Source: Sabethes cyaneus (Eukaryota > Arthropoda > Insecta > Diptera > Culicidae). Taken from it: a stretch of DNA of 64,000 bases. The translations under genes and the position numbers were made by a program. Below the pieces are notes generated by a model. The model saw nothing but the letters and a program-made list of their open reading frames with translations, did not search any database and was not told the origin of the DNA. The stretch spans positions 236,372,027-236,436,026 of the forward strand of contig NC_071355.1 of NCBI RefSeq assembly GCF_943734655.1, read 5' to 3'. Of this stretch, positions 1-10,239 are shown piece after piece (position 1 is the stretch's first letter; each line of letters begins with the position of its first letter).

Positions 1-149
1 TGTGCATATGTAGTAGTGTAAATAGTGCACCACAGTTTGTTCAGGCTGGAATTAAAAATCGAGATGAATTTTCAGCTAGTGAAAGAAAATTGATTTATTG
101 ACATGGACTGGAATTTAAGCTTTAAGTATGGATGATAGTTAGCTAGTTA

Positions 150-358
150 TCTCCCTGTTGGTCTCGAGGTATGACGCTGGCCTAATAAACCAGTCATCTT
201 ATGTTCGAATCCCGGCTGGGAGAAGCTGTTAGAGTCAATAGGATCGTAGCAACTGGCCCTGCAATTGTCCTGTACTCTAAGAGCTGGCTGCGAAGCCTGT
301 CTTATAAAAACAGAAGGTCAAGTTTCGATAACGGAATGTTGCACCTAGGCTTTGTTTT
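150..358 (+). repeat. tRNA-derived SINE
   Basis: A tRNA-like head carries a clear RNA polymerase III B box (GTTCGAATCC, 203-212) preceded by a plausible A-box region around 157-175. It is followed by a non-tRNA body that recurs at 3088-3200, 13755-13855 and 17262-17388. The layout matches mosquito tRNA-derived SINEs, though I cannot name the family. This is the only copy of that body here with its tRNA head attached. Confidence 0.7.
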
Positions 359-1000
359 GATAGCTAGCAAGTTAAGCTAGCTGTGACTATGGCAGCTACA
401 TTCTTTGCAGTGTTTTTATATAGCGACAAAGTTTTTATTTAGGAAAGCGCATCGAAGAAAAAGAATGTAGACTGAATTTAGAAGTATACTGAAAATACTC
501 TCCCGCATCTTATTTCTACTTTGGTGATCGTAAATTTCCTACAACTGAAATGCTACAACTCGAGCTAAAATTAACTGTGGTATTTATGAAGAATTTCCAA
601 CTCGATTCACTGTAATGATTTTCGGTACAACAACCTCGAACAATAATTTAACAAACTTCTTCCGCTTAGTACCTAGCTACAATCGAAACCAGTTTCGCTT
701 TCGAAAAACTCGAACGAATTGAAAAAATTACATCGAGCAAAAATTGAACTTACAGTCCCGTCCAGCCTCCGCCCGTGTACTGTTGACGGCAAAACAAAAA
801 AGAAACAAACCAGGATAGCTACCAGACGATCTGCTGTGCATGAGCATCCATCCCCAATCCGCACTCTACCATACGTGTGCCCGTGACGACAACTCCTTTC
901 GCTTTGCCTTTGGGCGGGGGTGCGTAACACCGCTGAAGGTTGTTTGCTTATAATCGATATATTTTGTTCTTTTGCCATCGGACCTAAGTACATTTTTCGC
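359..1000 (+). promoter_or_regulatory. Upstream region of CPLCG-type copy 1
   Basis: No gene is seen. From about 590 the sequence is shared with the regions upstream of the copies at 10240 and 13222 and with the orphan block at 3200-3560. It holds a conserved GC-rich box (GGGCGGGGGT, near 913) about 90 bases upstream of the TATA box. Bases 359-590 are present only upstream of this copy and look like an insertion relative to its paralogues. A promoter role is inferred from position and conservation. Confidence 0.5.
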
Positions 1001-1009
1001 TATATAAAT
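1001..1009 (+). promoter_or_regulatory. TATA box of CPLCG-type copy 1
   Basis: TATATAAAT lies 102 bases upstream of the ATG at 1111, and an initiator-like CTCATCAACGCAGT follows about 32 bases downstream. The same arrangement precedes the copies at 10240 and 13222. Confidence 0.75.
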
Positions 1010-1110
1010 AGCATTCTACCAGCTTCTGGAGGTATAGTTCACTCATCAACGCAGTTGATAACAACTTTTTAAACCTTCTATCCTTCGCAGGAATCCTTAA
1101 ACCAATAATC

Positions 1111-1559
1111 ATGAAGGTAAAATTCTAATTTTGAAACTGTTTTATACAAACCAAACAAATTAATTTAATCTATTATCAAACTCCAAACAGTGCATCGCAG
1201 CTGTAGTCATGATGGCCGTCGCCCTGGCCGTTGCTGAAGGATCCCTCGCGCCATCCGACAGCCATCCTATAGGGACGTACTTCGTGCCGCCCAACACCGT
1301 GGTTCAGGATAACTCGCACCATCGCTTATATCGCGTGTTTCAGGTTGACTTATCGAATGATATCGTGTACCCTCGCTTTGATACCGTCCCGTGGGGATTC
1401 CCTCTGTGGAGAATCGGATTGGATGACTACTATCCGACTGCCCAGAACGGAGCCCGCTACCTGGCCGCCACCCCTAGCAAAATTCACGAAGCCCCACTGC
1501 CCGGACATGCCATCAACCAGGTGTCATTGAACTTGGATCCGGCTCCAGGAACGCTGTAA
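1111..1559 (+). CDS. CPLCG-type small cuticular protein, copy 1
   Basis: Two exons: 1111-1116 (Met-Lys) and 1191-1559, separated by a 74-base GT-AG intron, give 124 residues. The start is the ATG before the donor GTAAAA. Splicing yields MKCIAAVVMMAVALAVAEGS, a textbook signal peptide, so the product should be secreted. The mature chain has Pro/Asn/Tyr-rich segments and ends with ARYLAATPSKIHEAPLPGH and a LNLDPAPGTL tail. This fits the CPLCG motif G-x2-H-x-A-P-x2-G-H except that Ser replaces the first Gly. The family is associated with insect cuticle; a structural role here is inferred. It lacks seven residues of an internal repeat present in the copies at 10240 and 12753. TATA box at 1001. 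Confidence 0.85.
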
Positions 1560-2369
1560 TTTTCCACAAGCAAGGAATAGCGTGAAATACAAAAAAAAAT
1601 GATTTTGAAGTAAATACATAGATCGTTTCCGACTGAATGTTATGGTTTTTCATTCTTAAAGTCAAACAAAGTATGGTATCATAAAAAGCTGCATACAAAT
1701 GCCAGCAACACCAACTTGAGATAAACCTGTTGCCCACTGGTAACCTACAATGGTGCCGCCTATCAGGAACCATTTTACGATATTTCTGGGCTGTAAAATA
1801 ATGCAAACCAAAGGTATGCAACTTTCAAACATGCCTAGCAAGAAATGAGGTTTTTGTGCAGATTTTTGTTGCTTTGAGGGAATTGTAGACGTATTATACG
1901 GGATATATCCAGCAACTTGGAGTGAGATTAGAGCTTTTTCTGAAAATTTTCTGCCGGAACTTTTAATATATCGGTTATAATTACACTCAAGTCTTTTTTA
2001 TACGGTTTGTTTTTTCTTTGATTACTCAGGAACGGTGCAACTGAGGGACCATTCAAAAACTACGTGACGAACGTCGGGCCTCTTCCAAATGTATTGAGAA
2101 ATAAATGAATGGTCCCTAAGTTGCCCCGTTTTTAATAATCGAAAAAACAAGTTGTGTAAAAAAAGTACTTAAGAATACTATAAATTCTGGGTATTTCAAA
2201 GTTTTTGAGAAAAATACAATATAAATCTGCAGCTATGCAAAAGATACATTTTTTAGATGCTGAATATTAAAATTATGGTATTTATTTATTTTCCATTTTG
2301 CGTGAATTGAGTTTAATAAAGTGAAACGGTAGTTCTTTCTAGTAGTTTTAAAAAATTACCGCTCAGTGT
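1560..2369. other. 3' flank of copy 1, no gene
   Basis: This is the duplicated 3' flank, matched by 10710-11520 and partly, inverted, by 12425-12752. No credible ORF or canonical AATAAA is visible just after the stop. The only ORFs are antisense shadows of the gene end. Confidence 0.5.
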
Positions 2370-2656
2370 ACTCGAGCATTTTAGAGTCTTCGAGGTCTTC
2401 AGGGTCTGCGGGATCGCCGGGAATTTCAGGGTTTTCCGGGTCTTCAGAGTTCTCGCGGTCGAGGCCTTAGAAGTCTTTTGAGTTTTCGGGGTCTTCAAAG
2501 TTTTCAGGATCTTCGAAGTCTTCTGGATCTACGAGGTTTTTGGGTTCTTCGAGGTCTTAGAAATCTATTAGAGCTTTGGGGTGTCCAAGGTCCTCGAGTC
2601 TTTGAGGTCCTTGGCGGCATCTGGATCTCAGTGACTTTCAAGGTCTTGAAAGTTGT
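2370..2656. repeat. Degenerate GGTCTTC minisatellite
   Basis: Imperfect units of roughly 9-12 bases built on TTCGAGGTCTTCAGGGT repeat across the block and grade into the hexanucleotide satellite that follows. A second copy occupies 11520-11814 next to the second satellite. The pure GATCTT array may have arisen by expansion of one end of this block; that is inference. Confidence 0.65.
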
Positions 2657-2946
2657 GATCTTGATCTTGATCTTATCTTGATCTTGATCTTGATCTTGAT
2701 CTTGATCTTGATCTTGATCTTGATCTTGATCTTGATCTTGATCTTGATCTTGATCTTGATCTTGATCTTGATCTTGATCTTGATCTTGATCTTGATCTTG
2801 ATCTTGATCTTGATCTTGATCTTGATCTTGATCTTGATCTTGATCTTGATCTTGATCTTGATCTTGATCTTGATCTTGATCTTGATCTTGATCTTGATCT
2901 TGATCTTGATCTTGATCTTGATCTTGATCTTGATCTTGATCTTGAT
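2657..2946. repeat. (GATCTT)n satellite, block 1
   Basis: About 48 almost perfect tandem copies of GATCTT, with one two-base slip near 2672. Every unit contains the palindrome GATC. The open frames across it (Arg-Ser, Ile-Leu or Asp-Leu dipeptides) are artefacts of the period of six. Confidence 0.97.
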
Positions 2947-3054
2947 TCTACAAATTTTTCATACACAACTTTGTCAAATGTTACTCGGCTGAGACGGTAC
3001 TGCCAATGAATCAAAATTGAGTCAAAGTGAATGAACAAGCCCTGTTACTGATCA

Positions 3055-3562
3055 CAAGATCAAGATCAAGATCAAGATCAAGATCAAGTAGCAACTAGCC
3101 TTGCAATTATCTTGTACTCTAACAGCTGGCTGCGTAGTCTGTCGTATAAAAACAGAAGGTCAAGTTTCGATAACGGAATGTAGCACCTAGGCTTTGCTAT
3201 CTACAAAGAATTTCCAACTCGATTCACTTAATCAGTAATGATTTTCGGTACAACTACCTCGAACAATAATTTAACAAACTTCTTCCGCTTGGTACCCAGC
3301 TACAATCGAAACCAGTTTCGCTTGAACGAATTGAAAAACTTACATCGAGTAAAAATTGAACTTACAGTCCCGTCCAGCCTCCGCCCGTGTACAGTTGACG
3401 GCAAAACAAAAATGAAACAAACCAGGATATCTACTAGACGATCTGCTGTGCATGAGCATCCATCTGCAATCCGCACTCTACCATACGCGTGCCCGTGACG
3501 ACAACTCCTTTCGCTTTGCCTTTGGGCGGGGGTGTGTAACACCGCTGAAGGTTGTTTGCTTA
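3055..3562 (+). repeat. Orphan duplicate of the CPLCG upstream region
   Basis: It begins with a short satellite stub in the opposite orientation (CAAGAT units, 3056-3088), then the SINE body (3088-3200) and the promoter-proximal sequence, including the GC-rich box near 3526. It matches 13850-13380 (reversed) and 9590-9970. It stops at TTAA (about 3560), exactly where a MITE sits in the copy at 9970, before any TATA box or coding sequence. Confidence 0.8.
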
Positions 3563-3860
3563 AGGTGAAACGGTACTGAATCCAACATATACAAAAAGCG
3601 ACAAGCTAAACGGATACGATAGGCAGGACAAGTTGCAAGAATGCCGGACAACTATTCTGTAAAGATGGTATTTTCTTCAAAACCAGTAGGAATAAGATGA
3701 CCTGGAGCGTAGTGAGCAAGATGGTCAGACTAGGTGGAGCGAGATCTGGCGGAGAGTACACGGTGTCCGAAGAATTGGAGAGTGTTGGCCTACAACCGAA
3801 TGCATTGGAGAAACTTTGTTCATCAGGCTTTGTCTTAGGACGGCTAGCCAACTAAGTAAA
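3563..3860 (+). mobile_element. MITE end plus non-LTR retrotransposon fragment
   Basis: Bases 3563-3590 match the left end of the TTAA-flanked MITE at 9974. From about 3605 a broken reading frame includes ARMPDNYSVKMVFSSKPVG. It resembles the C-terminal tail of endonuclease/reverse-transcriptase ORFs of RTE-like LINEs common in mosquitoes. Stops and frame changes show it is dead. Confidence 0.5.
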
Positions 3861-4469
3861 GTAAGTAAGTTTAGGAAGAGGAAAAGTATTTGGTACTAGC
3901 GTATTAGTTTTGGATGGTTTCCAAAATTAACGCGAAACTGTACTGTACGGTAGATTGTGATCCCTTGCAACTTCCTGAACTTTTTCGGTTTGTCGTGCTA
4001 GAACAAGAGCGTGATGCAATATATCAGGATCATAGTGCTTCGATTTCTGTATATTGATCTTCCTTGCACGTTTTTTCGTTTTACTGAAAACAAATTACAA
4101 TTTTAGTCAAAAACAGCGAGTACTGTTGATCTATACGCTTGACCCATAATACCGGGAAAAGTTAATTTTGCTCCCAGTATTATGGACCATTGTTTAACTT
4201 CGTATATTAAAGCGGAAAATGAATTTTTCTAGGTGATTTCACCGTAATTCAATGAATACATACCTATTCCCTCGATTCCCATCCATTTTGCGCCCAGACA
4301 TAAAAACTTACGCCGCTATTCAGCTTATAATTCACTACCGACTTTTTATAACAACAAATCGACGGTCGATTGGTGTCTACTGACAATTATCGGAAAACTA
4401 GGAAAATTAGCGCATTGGAACTAAGTGAGTCGTAGTTTATAAACTACGAGCATGTTTAACTATATTTAA
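3861..4469. other. Intergenic DNA, no gene
   Basis: No coding signal. A short inverted pair around 4141-4195 (CCCATAATACCGGGA against TCCCAGTATTATGG) looks like the remnant of a small inverted-repeat element. Confidence 0.5.
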
Positions 4470-4714
4470 AACTAGGTTGACCCGTCGTAGCTAGCCACGA
4501 TACCAAAACCTTTTAAAATGTAATATGGTTGTCACCGACCCCTCGGTGCCGAACGCCTTCCAAAGCCCGTAAATTGTAAAATTGGTAGCTCCGACAGCAA
4601 CTCCTACAAGAGGCTGGCAGTGATACTGACAGCAAATTAGATAATGAAGGCAGTAAGTGATAACCTTCGATAAGTTAGAATCGCGCGCACGTTATTACTA
4701 CAGAATATAATACA

Positions 4715-7190
4715 ATTATTACTATATAGGGTAACTGGTGGTAAAATGCCCAGTCGGGGCAAAATGCGCCGCTGTCATATTTCACGAATTACTCACTTTT
4801 AAACTGTAATTAAGGTGCCAATCGCTTTTATTTTACTTTACAAACTTGTGTTGAGCATATAAGCTTTCTAAATTACATAAATCCTTTGAAAAAACAAAAA
4901 AATTATTTCTCGCGTAACTTTTCAAAAGGACCTAAGTAACATTGAGAGATTCTCTTTGGTCTTCCTCTCTTCCGATTATTACGGTGGCATAAATGCATTT
5001 CAACAAAAGTTTTCTTGACGATTAGGTAGGTAGTGATACCAGCAACCGATTTATGCAAGGCTGATGTTTTAAAGTGCATTTGCATCGCCGTGGCAACCGA
5101 TAGAGAAGAGGCACAAAGAGAATATCTCATTGTTACTTAGGTCCTTTTGAAAAGTTACGCGAGATTTGCCGTCTTATTTCTTACAATTTTCGCAACTTTT
5201 TTCGTAAGACATTACGCCACCAATAAACAATATTACGTATCTGTAAATGGCTCTTGTTTTGAACAATGGTCTCGGTATCCAGCAGCCAATGTAAAATTGC
5301 TTAATTGAATTATTATTTATGTGATTTAAACGATTTTTTTAAACAAGTTCTAGCGGGGCAAAATGCGCCGTGAGAAGCATGAATATACTTGCAATGCAAC
5401 CAAACGTTAATCGATCTAGTAGCCCATACACTTTTAGGCAAACGTCAAAATGTTGGTAAAAGCAAAAGGCAAAGTGTTGTTTTAATTCTGATTCGCTCCG
5501 AAAAACCCGGTTAAGATGTCGCGAAGCTACATAAAAAACCCACCGCCGGTCTTGGCCGGAGCCTGCCACTTGCGGCGGTAGTGAAAACCAGTGAAAAACA
5601 GTGAAAGACGCGTTACCGGCAAGGTACCAAGAAAAACCCTTGTGTGATATCTTAGCATCGACCGCTCCAGCGAAGATGGACCTGGCGATTGCAAAACCGC
5701 GATCCGGAATAACAGATTTAACAAGTAGGTAGGTCCTCTCGCTGTTCTAAGTCGTGCCGGGTTTACATTAAAATAAAACAGACAGTGCATTTTGCCAATT
5801 TGTTGTGGTGCATTTTGACCCTTTGTTGTGATTCGTTTTGTACACACCTATGCGCATTTTACCCCTAACGAATCTTAAAACAAATTTTCAAATGCCTTAT
5901 ATAATTTCACGATTTAAACGTGTTTTATTGATTTCTATGCTTCAGGACGAGCATGTTAGGTAGAAAACTGTTCTACTTTAGGGTTTATAGTCTAGTTTCT
6001 GGAAATGCATTCCGCATTGATGAATAATATGATATTCTTCTTAACGTGGGCATTATACCCCCAGTCCCCCTATAGTTTCCTTGTGTCTGACTGTAACGCT
6101 AGATCCAAGCAAGCTGTTGAATAAAAATTTTTCTAGACCCCAACACGCGTTGTGAAGGTAACAATGATTTCAGTCAGTGGGTGGGTGGGTGAAATAGGTA
6201 ATATGATGGGCTGCTACATAATGCGATACTGATTTTAACAAGTCCTGCGCTTGAATAAAAACATTTGATTTTCAAACAAATTTTTGAAGCAAACGTCAAC
6301 CGTTTGAGATTGATGGAGTAAACGTGTGATTTGGCACGTGATGATGAGGACAGCCTACGTTTAATCAAGCTATAATTGATTATCAGAAGCTGCCAAAGTA
6401 GTGCAAATGCATATCCTGTTGAGTATCTTTATACCTACATAATATAGGCTACATTTGCTTCTTTCGGAGTTTCTGACGAGAATCGTGGCTAAAATCCTTT
6501 CCGAATTAGGTGTGGGATGATATCTGAATCACACAGAGGTGATGTAGCGTATTTTCTTAAACACAGTCTGGTGTTTTATCAAAGAACCCATTCAAACTTT
6601 GATGATAAAGAAGCAAGAATTCGCCATAATGTGGTTTATGTGGAAAGTGTTGTTCCATGATTTTGTTGCTAAACTGACCCGACCGGAAATATTTCAATAT
6701 AAAGTAACATAGATATTGTAATCCGTAAATTTAGGTTCTAACTATGAGAATTTAGCAGGAGTAGACTTTAGACATTTACTGTAAAGTATTTTAATGCATG
6801 TATATTAAAAGTATTATAATTTTTGAAAGAACTAGGTCGCAAAAAAGTCGTCGAAATCTCTAATATCCAAAGATTTTGTATGGCATTGACTCGATTTCAA
6901 GCAAATAACTAATCCAAGAGTTTGTCCGGTTTACTAAAACGAAAACTAAAACGGTTGTTTTTGTAGTTGTGGTCCAACGAGTAATAGCGGATTGGACAGC
7001 AAGCGTGTGCCCGGTATAATTCAATCGATATTTTCTACAATCATAATTTTGCGAGACCGAATCGAGACACGGTTCTAAAATTGAGTACTTTTTCAAAATG
7101 TTCTCTTTCGAGCGGCACGTTCCTCGCAATTGGCAGATTTTTGCCCTTTTACCTAAGCCCCATTTGCTTCCTTTGTAGAGTACATGTGTA
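4715..7190. mobile_element. Long-TIR element, copy A (interrupted and truncated)
   Basis: The left tip ATTACTATATA (4718-4728) is separated from TAGTTTCCTTGTGTCTGACT (from 6073) by a 1342-base insertion. Sequence 6073-7190 matches copy B at 7290-8220 with clear divergence. The right inverted repeat is missing. No coding capacity is visible. Confidence 0.75.
4729..6070. mobile_element. TA-flanked inverted-repeat element
   Basis: The ends are imperfect inverted repeats (GGGTAACTGGTGGTAAAATG against GGGGGACTGGGGGTATAATG). Comparison with intact copy B shows that removing the element plus one TA restores ATTACTATATATAG, so the target duplication is TA, typical of the Tc1/mariner superfamily. Inside, two 49-base arms at 4909-4957 and 5115-5163 form a nearly perfect inverted repeat. 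No intact transposase is seen. Confidence 0.75.
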
Positions 7191-7285
7191 GAGCTGTTTC
7201 ACTAATAAATTTTAATGAACTGTAAATCATATTACATTTTCAAAGGTTCTGGTATCGTGGTTAGCCACGACGGGTCAACCTAGTT

Positions 7286-8590
7286 ATTACTATATATAGT
7301 TTCCTTGTGTCTGACTGTAACGCTACATCCAAGCAAGCTGTTGAATAAAAATTTTTCTAGACCCCAACACGCGTTGTGAAGGTAACAATGATTTCAGTCA
7401 GTGGGTGGGTGGGTGAAATAGGTAATATGATGGGCTGCTACATAATGCGATACTGATTTTAACAAGTCCTGCGCTTGAATAAAAACATTTGATTTTAAAA
7501 CAAATTTTTGAAGCAAACGTCAACCGTTTGAGATTGATGGAGTAAACGTGTGATAAGGATAGGCTACAAGCCATAAATGATTATCAGAGGCTGCCAAAAG
7601 TAGCGCATACTCAATATAAACCGCGAAAACGCATATCCTGTTGAGTATTTTTATTCCTACATGTACTACTTCCGGAGTTTCTTACGAGAATGGTAGCTAA
7701 AACCCTTTCCCAGTCAGGTGTGGGAAGGTATTTGAATCACACAGAAGTAATGTAATGTGTTTTCTTAAACAGTCTAATGTTTTATCAAAGACACATTCAA
7801 AGTTTGATGATAAACAACAGCCAGAATTTAGCAAAATAGGGTTTATGTGGATTGTGGAATTTGCTGATTTTGACGTTAAATTGATTTACGAACGCGACCT
7901 GAAATATCTCAATATAAAGTAACATAAATATTGAACTCCATAAATTCAGGTTCTTTAAAAATTTAAATTAATTTTGGACATTTTCTGTAGAGTATTTTAT
8001 TTAAAGTTTTTCAAAAGTATTCTAATTTTTTCAAGGGACTGGGTTGCAAAAAAACCTTCGAAATCTCCAATATCCAAAGATTTTGTATTGCATTGATTCG
8101 ATTTCAAACAAATAGCTAATCTGAGAGTTTGTCCGGTTTACTAAAACGAAGGATTTTTTATAGCTGTGGTCCAACGGTTTTTGCCCTTTTATCTAAGCCC
8201 CGCTTGTTTGGTTTGTAGATATGTAGATATGCGTTTTCGCGTTTTATATTGAGTATGCGCTACTTTCGCAGCTTCTGAAAATCAATTATGGCTCGTAGTC
8301 TATCCTTATTACCACGTGCCAAATCACACGTTAAGAATGCTTCAACAATCTCAAACGATTGACGTTTGCTTCAAATATTGTTTTAAAATCAAATTTTTTT
8401 GTTTATTCAAAGGACATGTTGGAATCAGTATCACATTGTGTGGCAACCCATCAAATTGCCGATTTCATGCCGAACAATGCCGATCATTGTTACCTTCACA
8501 ACGCGTGGTGGAGTCTATATTTTTTTATTTAACAGCTTGCTTGGATCTAGCGTTGCAGTCAGACACAAGGAAACTATATATAGTAATAAT
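7286..8590. mobile_element. Long-TIR element, copy B
   Basis: The terminal inverted repeats are about 300 bases: 7290-7640 and its diverged reverse complement 8230-8586, both ending in ACTATATATAGTTTCCTTGT. The interior is AT-rich and noncoding. It lies directly next to the outer element's right end at 7285. The family is unassigned. Confidence 0.75.
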
Positions 8591-8937
8591 CAACTTTTCT
8601 TTTCCTAGATATTTTTTTAAAAAATAAATTGCAAGCGTTTCGAAGCTCTCGAACGAGAAGTTTCTTGATCCCTCAGTACCATTCATCGCATTATGGCAAT
8701 ACATTATTTATAAGGGGCATTGCTTATTGGAATCTGCTTCCTAATAATATTAAAAATAATAATATACTTCACACTTTTCGGCGAGATTGCGTGGCTTAGT
8801 TCAACGGGGAATATCAGCAAAATTAAATCAAATTTTGAATTAGTATAAAATTGAATATGTAGTTTAGTTTAACGTTAATTCCAAATCTGGTTGTAGTAAA
8901 TTAAAAGGGTCACCTTACTCTACAACAAATAAAAAGT

Positions 8938-8967
8938 CAATAAATAAATAAATAAATAAATAAATAA
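8938..8967. repeat. (TAAA)n microsatellite
   Basis: About seven TAAA units run straight into the left end of the adjacent MITE. The last TAA serves as its target-site copy. Confidence 0.9.
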
Positions 8968-9439
8968 GGCCATTACAAATATTTTATAAAGTTTTTGTCC
9001 TTCCGGTTTTCGGCCACTGAAGGGGGGGGCGGGCGACAAAAAAACAAAGTAAATTTTTAATCGAGCAAAAAAAAACATGGATTTTAAGAATTTTTATTTA
9101 AGGTTCAAACGTGAAAACCGAGTCTATTCTTGCTTATAATATATACGTTATTATTTTCTATGCAAAAATATACGAAAAAAGACAAAAACGAAGGAAAATT
9201 TTTTGGACGATTTTCGGAAATTCCATTGTTCCAATTTCCATTTCTGTTTCGTGCTAGAAGCGTTAATTCAACTCGGAGGCTCATTTTTCGAGTTTTTCAG
9301 ACTGTAGAGCCCACAGACAAATGATTTTACAAAAAGAAATTTGACTCATATCCTACAAATTATTTTTTTGCCCCCCGATTTTTCAAGCCAATTTCCAAAG
9401 GGGGCGTGACAAAAACTTTAAATATGATTTGCAATGGCC
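8968..9439. mobile_element. PIF/Harbinger-like MITE, copy 1
   Basis: The 472-base element begins GGCCATTACAAAT and ends with the reverse complement ATTTGCAATGGCC, flanked on both sides by TAA. A second inverted copy lies at 29960-30425, also flanked by TAA. A three-base TWA target duplication is characteristic of PIF/Harbinger elements. The similar 61-64-codon frames in the two copies are short and lack recognisable motifs. Confidence 0.8.
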
Positions 9440-9589
9440 TAAGTGTATTGCTGTCAAGCATGCAGCGGAATGTGGCTTCTGTCTAATAAACTCATACTCG
9501 ATGGTTAAATATTAGTTTTCTATGTATAAAACTAACGTAAAGTATAGACGGGCCCATAATACTGGGTGGCCCGTAATACTGGGGTGACT

Positions 9590-9969
9590 GTAGCACCTAG
9601 GCTTTGCTATCTATAACGAATTTCCAACTCGATTCATTTAATCAGTAATGATTTTCGGTACAACTACCTCGAACAATAATTTAACAAACTTCTTCCGCTT
9701 GGTACCCAGCTACAATCGAAACCAGTTTCGCTTGAACGAATTGAAAAACATACATCGAGTTAAAATTGAACCTACAGTCCCGTCCAGCCTCCGCCCGTGT
9801 ACTGTTGACGACAAAACAAAAAAGAAACAAACCAGGATATCCACTAGACGATCTGCTGTGCATGAGCATCCATCCGCAATCCGCACTCTACCATACGCGT
9901 GCCCGTGACGACAACTCCTTTCGCTTTGCCTTTGGGCGGGGGTGTGTAACACCGCTGAAGGTTGTTTGC
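9590..9969 (+). promoter_or_regulatory. Upstream region of CPLCG-type copy 2
   Basis: Matches 590-950, 3190-3560 and, inverted, 13380-13770. It retains the GC-rich box near 9936. The duplicated block starts inside the SINE body at about 9590. Promoter function is inferred from conservation. Confidence 0.55.
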
Positions 9970-9973
9970 TTAA

Positions 9974-10075
9974 GGTGAAACGGTACTGAATCCAACATGG
10001 CCAGGCATCCTATATCTTATATCCCCACAAGGACGCCACTTTTCCAGCCATGTTGGGTTTCAGTACCGTACCACC
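9974..10075. mobile_element. TTAA-flanked MITE in CPLCG copy 2 promoter
   Basis: The 102-base element has inverted ends (GGTGAAACGGTACTGAA against TTTCAGTACCGTACCACC) between two TTAA copies at 9970-9973 and 10076-10079. Copies 1 and 3 of the gene lack it at the same place (near 951 and 13383), giving near-empty sites. A TTAA target suggests a piggyBac-type nonautonomous element. It sits about 55 bases upstream of the TATA box. Confidence 0.75.
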
Positions 10076-10129
10076 TTAATAATCGATATATTTTGTTCTT
10101 TTACCATCGGACCTAAGTACATTTTTCGC

Positions 10130-10138
10130 TATATAAAT
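10130..10138 (+). promoter_or_regulatory. TATA box of CPLCG-type copy 2
   Basis: TATATAAAT lies 102 bases before the ATG, the same spacing as in copy 1. Confidence 0.75.
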
Positions 10139-10239
10139 AGCATGCTACCAGCTTCTGGAGGTATAGTTCACTCATCAACGCAGTTGATAACAACTTGTCA
10201 AACCTTCTATCCTTCGCAGGAATCCTTAAACCAATAATC

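Larger units (their letters stand above)
4470..7285. mobile_element. Outer inverted-repeat transposon with nested insertions
   Basis: About 58 bases at 4470-4528 (starting AACTAGGTTGACCCGTCGT) recur as a near-perfect reverse complement at 7228-7285. No transposase frame survives inside. Nearly the whole interior is made of two later elements, one at 4715-7190 that itself contains 4729-6070. No convincing target-site duplication is visible, so the superfamily is unassigned. Confidence 0.75.

Noticed and set aside
673..993. Frames of 80-130 codons upstream of each CPLCG copy (also 3300-3542, 9710-9952, 13340-13732)
   Set aside because: They lie in the shared promoter-proximal repeat, differ by frameshifts and truncations between copies, and run against or across the TATA region.
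1513..1821. Antisense frame downstream of CPLCG copy 1, repeated at 10634-10969 and 12508-12828
   Set aside because: It recurs only because the whole segment is duplicated. It overlaps the real gene end and has no signal peptide, domain or splice context.
9130..9324. Frame of 61-64 codons shared by both TAA-flanked MITEs
   Set aside because: The two versions match because the elements are related copies; too short for a transposase, no motif.
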